DNA from: Dactylonectria macrodidyma
Lineage: Eukaryota; Ascomycota; Sordariomycetes; Hypocreales; Nectriaceae
Assembly: GCA_020744425.1 (NCBI GenBank)
Contig: JAGMUV010000004.1
Span: 2,604,001 to 2,668,000, forward strand
DNA length: 64,000 bases
Direction of reading: 5' to 3'
Below the pieces are notes generated by a model. That model did not search any database and was not told where the DNA came from. It worked only from the letters and a program-made list of their open reading frames with translations. The position numbers and the translations under genes were made by a program. Of this stretch, positions 33,970 through 44,857 are shown one piece after another. Each line of letters opens with the position of its first letter. Position 1 is the first letter of the stretch.

Positions 33970-36091
33970 CTACTCTATGCTCATCCGCATGATACCATCG
34001 TGCGTGTCAATCATGCCCTGAAAGCCGATTCGTCCCTTGCTAAGACGGCCTGAAGGCGCTGCGGACGAGCTGGCGCCAGATAGGTTGCCTGGGGTACTTC
34101 CGGCCTCGCTGGGGGCACTACTGCCGCCAGGCCTGTCACCGCCGTTGCTTCCGGGTCGAGAGCCGGAGGTCCACGGCTGAACGTCGCGCTGGAGGGGGCT
34201 CTGCATAATGGGTGAGTTGTGAGCGCTCATGCCGGGGCTGACAGCGCGGCGTTTGAAGCTGACAGGGTCGAAGTCATCGTCACGGCGGCGCTTGCTATTG
34301 ATGCGTCGGGTGATTTCAGCGGCACTGGGTGGCTGAGGGCCATAATTCTGTGAAGAGTTTGAAGGCTATACAGGCAGTTAGAGCATGTTGCTACAACGAA
34401 TAGGGGAGTGAGTGCTTACTGGGAAGCCAGAGGGTCCAGTCAGAGACGGAGAATCCATCGCCACGTCTTCACTGACGCCTGAGGAGGAGCCTCGCGCCAG
34501 AAAAGCAGATGGGGGCGGCGTAGTCCTCGCACCACCCATACTACTCGACTCGGAGAAGTTGTCCCAAAACGTTTTACCCTTTGAGTTCTTGATGGCATGC
34601 TGCTTGAAGCTGCTTGACAGTCCCTGGGACAGATCGCCCATTATATCGTCCTCAGCAGGGTCATCCAAGGGGTCATGTTGGGTCATGTTCGGCGAGGAAG
34701 GGGCTGTCGTCGTGGTTTGGGTAGACTCTGCTGCCGTTGCTTGAGGTATCCTAGGCTCGAGGTCCATGTCGCTTTCGCGAACCTGTTTGACAACTTCTGC
34801 TTCTCGCCGGAACTCAGAGTCGGCCGGTGCGCTCTCCTCCATGAGGGCAGCACGAATTCGAGCAAAGGTCTTTGTTTTCGGCTATATGTATGTCAGCAAT
34901 ACTGCCAGCATTTCGCAACGAGGAGACACGACTTACCAAGAGATTCCCTCGCCGCGTTACCACCCTTCGTATCACATTCCTCTGCCCATCCGCTCCCAGA
35001 CCGTCAATGTCGCCCATCTTCCCTTCGTCTACATCTGCGCCTGAAATGTGTAATTGATTTGCCTGCCAACTAATACTCTCGCGTCTTGCGCGAGACGCGC
35101 TGCTAGGTGGTGACTTGGAAATGGCCGCTGAAGAGCTGCCAAATCCGAGGCTCAGGTGTCCACGTCCCTTCTTCTTCTGTTGCTTGCGCGGTCGCTGGCG
35201 CTGCTGGAAGCTCATGAGGCTGCTCATAGCAGGAGATCCGAACGGGATGCTTGGGCCCTGAGGACCCATGGCCGGGCCCATCTTGGAAACCTGAGGTGTC
35301 GTGACGTAGGCTTCTTCCATATCCTCGTCCATCAAGTCATCGTCATCCGATGAGCTCGAGGAATCTGATCCAACAGCGTGGGTGCTCCCCAGGGAACTGC
35401 TGACGTGCATCTTCTCCTGGTTGCCCATCACCGACCAGAGTGAAGTCGAGGTCAATTCTGGCCCTCCATAATGACTCCTCCGAGTCGGGATGTTCATCGC
35501 CCGACCACCGGCGGTAGGGGACGAGTCTGGAGACGATTGCTCAGCGAGGGTCGAGTGGTGGAGACTAGTCGCGGCGCGCGAGAAGTCGAGGCCGCGCGAG
35601 CGGCGAGGGAGAATATTTGTCGGCGAAGCGTAGATTTGTGAATGGTCGAGCTTAGGAGAAAGCGGAGCGGGTTTGACGTAGGGATTTGAGGCACCTGCCG
35701 GAGGAGTAAACTCGCGATGAGGTGGAGGGAAGCCGCGGATGTTGAAGTCTGTGCGACGGGGCGTCACGGGGGTAGGGGTGTCGCGAATGGTACTGTCATC
35801 CTTCGAGGTTCGTCTGGATGCCTCAACAATGTGTGGCGAGGGCGACAGCTTGGAGGGTGTGCCCCCTCCATCGGACATGGACCTGTTCTTCGTCAAGGGC
35901 GACCGGCCTTGGATCCTAGCCGTGGCGTCGACGCCTGCCTGATCATCCATGATGACGGCGTCATCATAAGGCTCGCCCATGAGGTTAAGAGGACGCTCCA
36001 TTGCTTCCGGTGTTATGGGGGTTCGGTATCGCACTTCGAGGATCGGTGATTGAGCCAACGGTGCTGCGTTGTCGTGGTGAGAATGGTCCAA
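33970..36091 (-). CDS. Unrecognised low-complexity fungal protein, 670 aa
   Basis: Three exons (36091-34937, 34881-34420, 34365-33970) all join in phase 0. The protein is rich in Ser, Pro, Arg and Asp with no membrane span or signal peptide. The N-terminal ~370 residues are disordered, with many S/T-P sites and a basic tract RQRPRKQQKKKGRGH after an acidic run SSSSSDDDDLMDEDMEE. The best-ordered block spans the first splice junction: NVIRRVVTRRGNLL then PKTKTFARIRAALMEE, followed by a predicted helix rich in Glu/Arg. The C-terminal part has KRRRDDDFDPVSFKRRAVSP and ends GRIGFQGMIDTHDGIMRMSI. That layout suggests a conserved nuclear regulatory protein, but I cannot name it. Gene structure is well supported by consistent splice sites. 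Confidence 0.75.
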
Positions 36092-37324
36092 GTCAAGGCG
36101 GTATGACGTTGTGTCGAACTCATTGAATCGCAGCGTCGTCGCAGGTCAAGGCGAGATATCGACAATGTCGGAGGAGTAAAATAGCATGCTTCGCAGCGAG
36201 AACCTAATCAGAGCCAGTCAAGGGTGAAGTAAGAATGGCGGAGCAGAAAGGATGAGGCTGTACCGGGTCGAGCTCCAAGTGCGGCGGGCGGCTAATCATA
36301 CAGTGGCAGAGCGGCACGGTGCTGGTCGCGAGCTGGTAGGTTTGACAACTCCCGTCGAGGAAACTTTAGTGACAAGGATGGTCCGCCCCGCACCAAGACG
36401 GCCCCGGCTAGCAGTGGCTCTTACAGTGACGGTACCGTCCAACCCTCTAAGCCCATTCCACATCCTCGTCAATCTACGACAACCTTGAGGAAATTCATCC
36501 GGGAGGGGTGTCATGATTTTCTCTGCCGCATCTGAATCAGTCATGCCTTCTATTCCTCCATGTGCACCGTCGCATGTCGTATGAGCGTATAATACAAGGT
36601 TTGACTACAACCAACCGCTTGCTTCACCCTTCTCCCCCCATTGCAGTAGTGCCGAGATAATAACAATAACACACCATGATCCACAAACAGATGAGACCAA
36701 GCGAGGATCATTGCAAAAATCGATACGCTAATCACATCATTAACGATGGATCGTAGTTCAAGAAGCCAGAAATTTTTGTTAATAAAATGAAACTCAGCAG
36801 AGTGCACATGGCACTGCCAGTGGCTCGCCTGTTTAACCAACCCTACCCTGCAGCAATTCGACATTTCGAAACAAAGGATAGACCGACATGTAGGTATGAT
36901 AGTACCAGTTTAGCATTGCACGTTGGTATTCAATGCTAGTGGGTATGAAGCTATTAAATGACCTAATTATACCTTCATATTCTGCGCTACCCCCTCCCTC
37001 TCGATTGTCCTGAGCGGGCGGTTGACGTCAGTAATGCGGCATCCCTATGTTTACCGAACCGGAAGTGGGGTAGCTTCCAATAGAGGGGTTCACCCATCTC
37101 AGCTACGAGAATTATTCAGCACCTCGCATGCTCCGACCACGATAAGACCATTACCTCATCCAAATGAATGTCGCAAGAGCTGTGCAACGTCTAAGAGCTC
37201 TCCAGAACGTCCTTTCTTTCCCTAAATTACCCTTCGTTCCATTGTTTCAAGGTGCGCCATCCGTAACTCCCACCCCGGCGCTTGCCACTGACAGGAGCTA
37301 GGAAACCAAGTGAGATCAGTAACC
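36092..37324. promoter_or_regulatory. Divergent intergenic region (670-aa gene / glyoxalase I)
   Basis: 1.23 kb between divergent starts, so both promoters lie here. I see no coding sequence; frames such as 36252-36488 and 36550-36864 have no motifs. Confidence 0.4.
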
Positions 37325-38598
37325 ATGGCGGCCACCACGGACACCAACAACTACAAGTTTAATCACTCGATGTAAGTCTCCTAGGCTTGGCGTACCTAGA
37401 GCCGTCCGATCCTCCAGACACTAATGCGGGCCAAGGATTCGAGTCAAGGACCCCAAGGAATCGGGTATGTTGGAATCTGCCACCTTGATGACCAGAACCA
37501 GACCAGGGTCCGGTGTAGCTGCAACAACTTCTACGAGAGGCTTGATCTGACCATCTAACTAATTTGCCCCTGATTAGTCAAGTTCTACGAGTTTCTGGGC
37601 CTGAGTCTTATCAAGAAGTTGGAGTTCCCCGAGAACAAGTTCGACCTCTACTTCCTGGCCTACGACTCCGCCAACGCCGTCAGTGCCGGCAAGTCGGTTT
37701 TTGATAGAGAGGGAATTGTGGAATTGACTCATAATCACGGCACTGAGTCTGATCCCGAGTACAAGATCAACAATGGCAATACAGAGCCCCACCGTGGATT
37801 TGGTCACCTCTGCATCAGCGTGGACAATATCCAGGCCGCCTGCCAGCGCCTCGAGGATGCAGGCTACAAGTTTCAAAAGAAGCTCTCAGATGGTCGAATG
37901 AGAAACATTGCTTTTGTCCTTGACCCCGATGGATACTGGGTTGAGGTCATTGCCCGAACCCCCCACACCGAGACAGAGAACATCACAGTGACTGATGTGT
38001 CCACTTATACCATGGTATGAATCCACTGACAAAGCCTCCCTGGCTCTCAACTGACCTTTCTAGAACCACACCATGCTTCGAGTCAAGGACATCGAAAAGT
38101 CTCTCAAGTACTATAAGGATGTGCTCGGCATGACCTTGATGAGGACCCACGAGGCCCCCAGCGCAGGCTTCAACCTCTACTTCCTGGGATATCCTGGGGA
38201 CAAGCCTGTGAAGGAAAACGACAACACTTCTCACAGGGAAGGTCTTCTTGAGCTCACATGGAACTATGGAACAGAGAATGACGAGAGCTTCCATTATCAC
38301 GATGGCAACAGTGAACCCCAGGGATTCGGCCACATTTGTGAGTTGTCTCGTGAACGCGCAAGGGCGTCGGCGAATTGAAAGTTGCAAATTGTAACAATGT
38401 TCTAACCATACGTTTGTTCTAGGTATCTCTGTCGACGATTTGGATGCCGCCTGCCAACGGTTTGAGGACCTGAAGGTTAACTGGAAGAAGAGATTGACAG
38501 ATGGGCGCATGAAGAATGTGGCGTTCCTTCTGGACCCCGATGGCTATTGGATCGAGATTGTTCAGAATGAAAGATTCTCGGGGAAGGAAAACTTCTGA
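37325..38598 (+). CDS. GLO1: Glyoxalase I (lactoylglutathione lyase), two-domain monomer
   Basis: Five exons (37325-37371, 37436-37464, 37578-38014, 38064-38337, 38423-38598) give 320 aa. Two homologous glyoxalase modules lie in tandem. The first runs from FNHSMIRVKDPKESVKFYE to DPDGYWVEVIAR, the second from NHTMLRVKDIEKSLKYYKDV to DPDGYWIEIVQ. Each has the expected metal-ligand positions: His near the module start, Glu in G[IL][VL]ELT, His in GFGH[LI]CISV, and Glu in YW[VI]E[VI]. Fungal glyoxalase I is a monomer with two active sites and isomerises the methylglyoxal-glutathione hemithioacetal to S-lactoylglutathione in the cytosol. Length and module order agree with the family. Exon 2 is only 29 nt. 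No targeting signal is visible. Confidence 0.96.
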
Positions 38599-39182
38599 GA
38601 GCAGAATTGAGGACGGCTGCTTTGCTGTCGTATGGGTCTCTCATCCACACGCTCTTCTCTCAGATCTCCTAGTGTCTATGCTTTTGCTTGCATGAGCCCA
38701 TGGGATAAAATCAAACTAGGAATTTAATATATTCCGAGGTACTCATATGCTATGTCTTTGGCATGTGCTCCTGGTCGCGCGATCGCGACCTAAACCTGGA
38801 ATATCCAACCGACCGGTGATGAATTGGCTTGTAAGTTACGGGATGCTGGGGAGGAAAAAATCCGTCACTCAGCATTATCATCGAGACGGAATTGATATAC
38901 TACAGAGTTAGTACAACTCCCTCCATCCATCCACTCTATGCGCCTCCGACCCATAGATGTAGGTAAGCCCCGTGTACCACTGGCCAAACACAACCACCTA
39001 TGAGGACGGATAACGACCTAGTGCATGATCACGAAAGAACTTTGAGATGGAAATCGCCGTGGTATTCGTATTTCAGTCCCATATACCTGGCAACCGCCAT
39101 TCATCTGAAATTGGTCTCATCCCTCAGTGTTCCATTTCCCCCAGGGGGGGTACTAAGGTGCAGTCGGCACCTTGGAGCTCCA
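38599..39182. other. Intergenic stretch before transposon relics
   Basis: 584 nt after glyoxalase I. A short hairpin GGTCGCG-CGAT-CGCGACC lies near 38773-38790. The frame of the following relic is open from 39000, so its true 5' end could lie in here. Confidence 0.4.
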
Positions 39183-40844
39183 ATGAACGCACCTTCTCAA
39201 CTGAAGACTACCCCTTCTCAACATGTGAGCTCGCTGCCTTCGAAAAATTTCGACTCGTGCCCCAAATACTCCTTGCCCTCCTCCTTCTCTCACCTCTCCC
39301 CAGACGAAGCTCCAATCCAATCCATCCAACACTACGTTGGTGGCCATATAGCCATCATTGCCACCCCCGAGGACGAGGACTTCAACTCCTCTGATGTGGA
39401 GATCCTCGAGATTTCAACCTCCAAGTCCCGTCAGATTGGGAAAGCTAGCCTCGAAATCATCCTGGCTCACGCCGAGGAAGACCGCATCCTGCGCAAGCGC
39501 CGGGAAAAAACCTTGTCATACTATGCCCCTGCACCAACAACCCAGCAAATGGTCGATTTTGGTCTGTCCGCCTATAGTCTTTAATGATCAATACTCTGCG
39601 TCTCAGATATGTCTAATTATGCCGCCTAATAGCTTCAGAATTAACCGTATCCTACAGTCCCAAGCCAACATCTACTGGGGCTCACTTAATCAGATTTTTC
39701 GATACTATGTCCCGAAGGTTGTCGGGCAGGGGTCCTAGTGGCCGTCTCTCATTAACGACGCTGCGCGGCGGTCTAAAGCATCTTACCCATTGGTACGCCT
39801 TTCCCTTCAACGGCTGGCATCTGAGTTCCACTGAACAAGTTCGACTACGTAAGTGACGATTGCCCTTATACTATACGATCACGGCAACTGACCCGACAGG
39901 CAGAGTCTCTATTCCGCGCGCTTCGCAAATAAGGACTCTTAACGGATGAGTCTAGCAGAGAAGATTAGCTCTGGCTAATGTCTGATATTGTGCGAACCAT
40001 GGTCAATGCATCGATCCGCGACGCAATTAACTATGGCACACCGGATTGAGATGGTACTGCCCTATCCATCCTCACTATCATGGTTGAGTCCGCAACAGGC
40101 GCAAAGGGCAGGAGAAGTCACCCAGAACAAATTCTACAGTAACAATTCATGCCTGTGTTGGGAGCACGTGGCCATTGCGAGGACCCAGACGACGAGAACG
40201 GCCGCTTGATGGCGACCATTACCCTCGACTAGACGAAGGGCAACAAGTACGTATCTACACTTGCTCTCCCCAATGATAAAAGGATCATTTTGACTAACAC
40301 TATGTAGAGAGAATCCGCAGCCGAGCAATGCCTTTGAGTTCCGCGAATTACAGGAACCAACTTACAATTCTCCTTGCGTGGTCAAACTCATGTTGGTATG
40401 GGCACTCCGTAGTGGTGCAGTCCAAGAGTCATCCTGGTCTGAGCTGCGGGCCAACATCCGAGCTCGATCAAGTCATTCCGTTGTTTGGTCGAACTCGAAG
40501 AATCCGGTCATCTGTTCAGCGTGAAGCATAAACGGCATTACTTACGCTATGATGTACCAGCAAACCAATCATACGTGAAGGCCTGCCTCAGAAACGCTGC
40601 CAGGGCAGCTGGGATGCTAGCTCTCCTAGTGACGCATGGTCTTCGCCGCGGTGCCGCATTCGAAGTTGGCCATCTCTCCAATATGAGCGACGCGAATGAT
40701 CTATACGCTGCCGCGGCCTTGCTCGGCCAATCCCCGCAGCAAGCTGCCTTTCAGGCAGGGGGCCTCGTCGCCACGATATGTACAGTCTTAGGCGAAAAGT
40801 CTCCGTGCACTCCCCGTGTAGAGCAGCAAAATACAATCTGTTAA
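39183..40844 (+). pseudogene. Decayed tyrosine-recombinase-like gene
   Basis: A coding trace can be followed through several frames. An N-terminal part (39183-39584) has no known domain. A block around 39700-39848 ends HWYAFPFNGWHLSST, like a recombinase core-binding domain. After a plausible intron (39849-39903), the frame 39904-40246 continues with in-frame stops at 39930, 39966, 40047, 40140 and 40230. A second intron (40247-40307, GTACGT donor, CTAAC branch) leads to LMLVWALRSGAVQESSWSEL, equivalent to the box-I Arg region. A stop at 40522 coincides with a frameshift. In the other frame THGLRRGAAFEVGHL matches the box-II HxxR motif. LLGQSPQQ stands where LGH is expected, and the terminal Tyr is not found. 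This resembles the large fungal families of eukaryotic tyrosine recombinases (Crypton/DUF3435-like); the exact family is not determined. Clearly non-functional. Confidence 0.6.
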
Positions 40845-41104
40845 GAAATAGTATTTATGGTTGTTTAAGATCTAATAAATTATGGAGTATTCTTGGACTA
40901 AAGCTCTCCACAAGATACTCAAATTCTAGGCCTCATTTGTGTCTAAAGCTTTAATCGAGCTATTGAGCTTTAGAGTAGAACTGGTAGTGTACAGACTTTT
41001 GGCATAAGACTGTACATATCGTGGAAATACGATCAATAGAGCCCAACTTGGCCGTCTACTACGTGAGTCACCTAGAAGACCTAACTCACAGGAATGGGTG
41101 CATC

Positions 41105-41560
41105 AAAGGGACCTCCCCTGCCTCCAAGAAGCCACAACGAGCTGATGCGTCACCTGCTTGGTGAGCTATGTCTGAAGACAGAAGAACCACGCCCCCAAGG
41201 CCACAAAGAGATGAACTCGTGGGAAGTAGGTCCTAAAGGAGAAAGCTCACGGGAAACATGTTCGTGACTGCATGGGGGTTTATACCTACAAACCCGATAA
41301 GTACGGCTCCTTCGTGAAGTGTAAAGCTCGATTAGTCGTACGCGGTGATCAGCAAGCGATCGGATCAGAAGAGACGTGTGTGTCAACCCTAGCCGCGAGG
41401 CATCTCTGAACCTTTATCTTTATCGCTGCTTGCTTCGACCTTGAACTATTCTAAGACGATATTCTTATCGCGTTCGTGAACGCATCGTTTGAGCGGAAAG
41501 TCTATATGACGTCTTATACCGTCCGTATCAGTGCACCGCGGAGGATATGAACAAGTTTGT
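41105..41560 (+). mobile_element. Ty1/copia reverse-transcriptase relic
   Basis: Frame fragments match the start of a copia-type reverse transcriptase. An upstream piece (about 41110-41265, PPLPPRSHNELMRHLL...) is in one frame and ends in a TGA. After a frameshift, the region from 41276 reads VYTYKPDKYGSFVKCKARLV followed by VRGDQQ, TLAARHL, FDLEL and IAFVNA. These correspond to conserved copia RT motifs ahead of the catalytic YVDD region. In-frame stops occur at 41407 (TGA) and 41452 (TAA). In related elements those positions are usually Arg and Gln, so both are compatible with C-to-T change. No LTRs, integrase or RNase H portions were recognised. It is a fragment of an old insertion and cannot be active. 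Confidence 0.75.
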
Positions 41561-43132
41561 TGTTGCCTTGTGTATTTTTTACCATTCGGCGATTGTGGCC
41601 TATGAGCCAGCGGCCTTGATTCGTGCCTTGAAACGATAAGCCATTGAAAGAGAGTACTGCATCGCTCGATGCAACTCGCATAGGAACCTCGAGAATGAAA
41701 TGCTCCCTAGTTATGCGATAATTAGAGGCCTCTGCAGGTAGGTCGCTTTTGGAAGAATCTTGGATCAGAGTGACCTTCTTACTTCATTCATGGTTACAGC
41801 CCAGCTGGCACCGTGCCATAATCCGACCCACGAAGTCACCAAGCGGAGTGTTTGATGTACATAAGAGTTTAGTGAAGACCAAATAGGAGCAAGCACTCCA
41901 GGATGTAGGCCTTGAAAACGCCCGGACACTGCATTTCCATCACGCAACGTCTTTCGGAACTCGGCTTTTCTGTGGGCTCAAATAATACCTCAGCATACTC
42001 CTCCCGACGACCAGGGCATTTTACGTGATCATGGCTAGGCCCCCAAGGCCATGCATGCAACATTGCTTTAGCTGGACAGTAAGTGGCATGCGAAAAGAGA
42101 GATTTACTGGCGCTGACGAGGACAACAAGCCCGACTACGGACAATCTTACCGCCACAAAAAAGCAATATGGGGGCTCCCTTGCATGAGACTGTTACAGAG
42201 CATGGTCACAGCATCGCGATCGAATGCGGCAGCCACCCAATAGCAATGCAGGGACGCGACAGAGGCGCCCTCTCGTTCGCGGGATATGCAGGGCGACTGC
42301 CACACCTCCTTGGCCATCAAAGACAATACCACCAAGTCGCCTCATGACCGCTTTGCCAGCGCAGCAGCATGTCTGTTCAGTGGTCTTGAGCCGTGCCCTT
42401 TCTGGCTGTCCAGAAAGACCCTTCGTTTGCCACGGGGCTTGATACCCATCCGGTCGATCCAATTCCCCACGCCCACGCCCACGCCCACTCGGCTCGTGGC
42501 TTGCAGTAGTTCAGCGTGGGGAAAAATGAGGGGGGAGGATGGGGCGAGGAATTATGGGTTTAAGTTCAGGCCCGCGGTTCGTCGAGCCGCCTCACGTTGG
42601 ACTAGCATCATCGTCCCCCGCGTGCGTACAATGGCCAACTCTGCCACATCCCCCGGGCGTCGGCCTCAGCCCGTAAGCGGTAGCAAAGTGTCCGCCCCCG
42701 CGTGTCCTCGAGAGGTCTTTAATTGAGACATTTCGACCTTGGCGTGGGGAGGACAGTCATGGCTATTAGTCGAGAGCAGGGACGGCCGTGTTGCATGAGC
42801 TGCGGCCCACTTGGAGGGGCTTCTGCATCTCAGGCTTCATTGTTGACTTTCCGTTGGCTAGGTTTTTGCTTGGTCGGATTGGGCACAACAGAGGAACGTG
42901 GCGGAGCGCCTTTCAGTGCTTCTTGAGGCGGTGGGAGAGAGAAGAGGCAAGAGGGAGGGGTCAGAGCCTATATCCTACACGTCATCTCCCGTCTGTTCCC
43001 CTACTCTTTCTTTTCTTAGTCTATAACAAACTCATCACAAGTTAACAACACTCTTGCAACGCTCATACATATCATCCATAGTCCCTACGTTTGAAAAATT
43101 CTTCAAGCGCAACACGCTGAGAACTCGCCAAC
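41561..43132. other. Intergenic region: decayed DNA, then PGDH promoter
   Basis: 41.56-42.2 kb may still be part of the copia insertion but nothing is recognisable. From about 42.5 kb the DNA is G/C-rich. A (GCCCAC)-like short repeat lies at about 42466-42489 (CCCACGCCCACGCCCACGCCC). A C/T-rich leader precedes the dehydrogenase. No gene called. Confidence 0.4.
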
Positions 43133-44857
43133 ATGGTTCCATCTGCTACACATGATCCCCCGTCCTTGGGCTCTGCTAGGCCCCGGATTTTGGTTCCCGA
43201 GAAGGTCTCTCCGGATGGCCTGGCACTTCTCACTCCTCACTTTGATGTCGACAATAAGCTTGGCCTTTCGGCTGCTGAGGTCGTCTCGCTGATTCCTCAA
43301 TACCATGGCCTCATTGTGCGGTCCGAGACTCAGGTCACGGCCGAGGTGCTGCAGGCGGGCAAGAAGCTTCGTGTTGTTGCACGAGCCGGTGTCGGCGTCG
43401 ACAACATTGATGTACCGACGGCGACTACACAAGGCATCATCGTTGTCAATTCACCCTCGGGCAACATCCTCGCAGCCGCAGAGCACACCGTAGCACTTCT
43501 CCTGGCGACGGCCCGAAATCTCGGTCGTGCTGACGGCAGTGTCAAGGGCGGCCGGTGGGAGCGAAGCAAGCTTGTCGGAGTAGAGGTTTCTGGCAAGACG
43601 TTGGGCATCATCGGCCTGGGCAAGGTCGGTATGAATGTTGCTCGAATGGCCAAGGGCCTGGGTATGACGGTTGTTGCAGTTGATCCGTATGCGAGCGCCG
43701 ACATTGCTCGCCAAGCTGGAGTGCAACTTGTAGCTGGGTTGCCTGACCTCCTGCCTATGGTGGACTTCTTGACCATCCATACGCCTCTGCTAGCAACGAC
43801 GCTAGATCTCATCGGAGAAGAGGAACTAAAGAAAATGAAGAAGACGGCTCGGGTGCTCAATGTGGCACGGGGCGGCGTGTACAATGAAGCCGCGCTGCTC
43901 AAGGGGCTGGATGAAGGCTGGATCGCGGGTGCTGGCATCGACGTCTGGTCCTCAGAACCACTCGCGGCAGAGTCAGCAGCCGCCAAGCTCAGCCAGCATC
44001 CCAAGGTGGTGGCAACACCTCACCTGGGAGCCTCAACGGTCGAAGCCCAGGAGAATGTCTCTATGGATGTGTGTAAGCAAGTCCTCGAGATTCTTCGTGG
44101 TGGTCTCCCCACGAGCGCTGTGAACGCACCCATCATCTTGCCTGAAGAGTACCGCAAGCTGCAACCATCGGTGCAACTGGTTGAGAAGATGGGACGGCTG
44201 TATACGCAGCACTTTGTGCGCGGCAAGGGCGGCATGATGAGCAACCGGCGATTCGAGCTCATCTACCATGGGGACTTGGCGGGTTTGCCAAACACGAAGC
44301 CACTTTTTGCTGCGCTGGTCAAGGGCTTGGTGGCCTCGTTCAGCGACTCGCACGTCAACATTGTGAATGCAACACTCATTGCCAAGGAGAAGGGCATTGT
44401 GATTAGCGAGACGCATTCCCGCGAGGCACAGCAGCCGACATTTGCGAACCTAGTGACACTGCGGTCTTACGAGGTTGGTAACAGTGGCATCGACCACATC
44501 ATCGAGGGTTACGCCTCCGACGGGCAGGTGTATATTTCCAAGCTGGGCCGTTTCAACGGCGCCTTCATCCCCGAAGGGACCCTCATCATCCTGCACAACT
44601 ACGACGAGCCGGGCAAGATTGGAGGCGTCGGGATGGTACTCGGCGCACATGGCATCAACATCAAGTTTATGCAGGTCGCAAGCCTCGACCCACAGTCGCA
44701 GCAGCAGGTGGCGGCCGTACAAGACGGGCCGTTGGATCGGCAAAAGGGCAATGAGGCTTTGATGATTCTGGGTGTTTTAGGGCCAGTAAGTAGCGAAGTG
44801 GTTGCAGGGCTCAAGAATTCAGAGGGTGTCCTCAATGTAAGTCTGGTCAAGCTGTGA
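43133..44857 (+). CDS. D-3-phosphoglycerate dehydrogenase, long form with ASB and ACT domains
   Basis: Intronless, 574 aa. It oxidises 3-phosphoglycerate to 3-phosphohydroxypyruvate, the first step of serine synthesis from glycolysis. The N-terminal part has ILVPEKVSPDGLALL and LIVRSETQVTAEVL, then ARAGVGVDNIDV. The NAD-binding Rossmann loop is IIGLGKVGMNVA (about residues 157-168). Catalytic residues appear in NVARGGVYNEAAL (Arg), IDVWSSEPLA (Glu) and TPHLGAST (His at residue 297). Beyond about residue 340 is an ASB-type intervening domain, followed by a C-terminal ACT-like domain from about residue 500 (IILHNYDEPGKIGGVGMVL). This is the ~570-aa bacterial/plant-like architecture, not the ~470-aa form of yeast Ser3/Ser33. 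No mitochondrial or secretion signal is evident. Serine feedback through the ACT domain is possible but not provable here. Confidence 0.95.
   Translation: MVPSATHDPPSLGSARPRILVPEKVSPDGLALLTPHFDVDNKLGLSAAEVVSLIPQYHGLIVRSETQVTAEVLQAGKKLRVVARAGVGVDNIDVPTATTQGIIVVNSPSGNILAAAEHTVALLLATARNLGRADGSVKGGRWERSKLVGVEVSGKTLGIIGLGKVGMNVARMAKGLGMTVVAVDPYASADIARQAGVQLVAGLPDLLPMVDFLTIHTPLLATTLDLIGEEELKKMKKTARVLNVARGGVYNEAALLKGLDEGWIAGAGIDVWSSEPLAAESAAAKLSQHPKVVATPHLGASTVEAQENVSMDVCKQVLEILRGGLPTSAVNAPIILPEEYRKLQPSVQLVEKMGRLYTQHFVRGKGGMMSNRRFELIYHGDLAGLPNTKPLFAALVKGLVASFSDSHVNIVNATLIAKEKGIVISETHSREAQQPTFANLVTLRSYEVGNSGIDHIIEGYASDGQVYISKLGRFNGAFIPEGTLIILHNYDEPGKIGGVGMVLGAHGINIKFMQVASLDPQSQQQVAAVQDGPLDRQKGNEALMILGVLGPVSSEVVAGLKNSEGVLNVSLVKL

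Noticed and set aside
43330..44004. 224-codon frame antisense to phosphoglycerate dehydrogenase
   Set aside because: Shadow of a G/C-rich coding region; Ser/Ala/Pro-rich with no recognisable domain.
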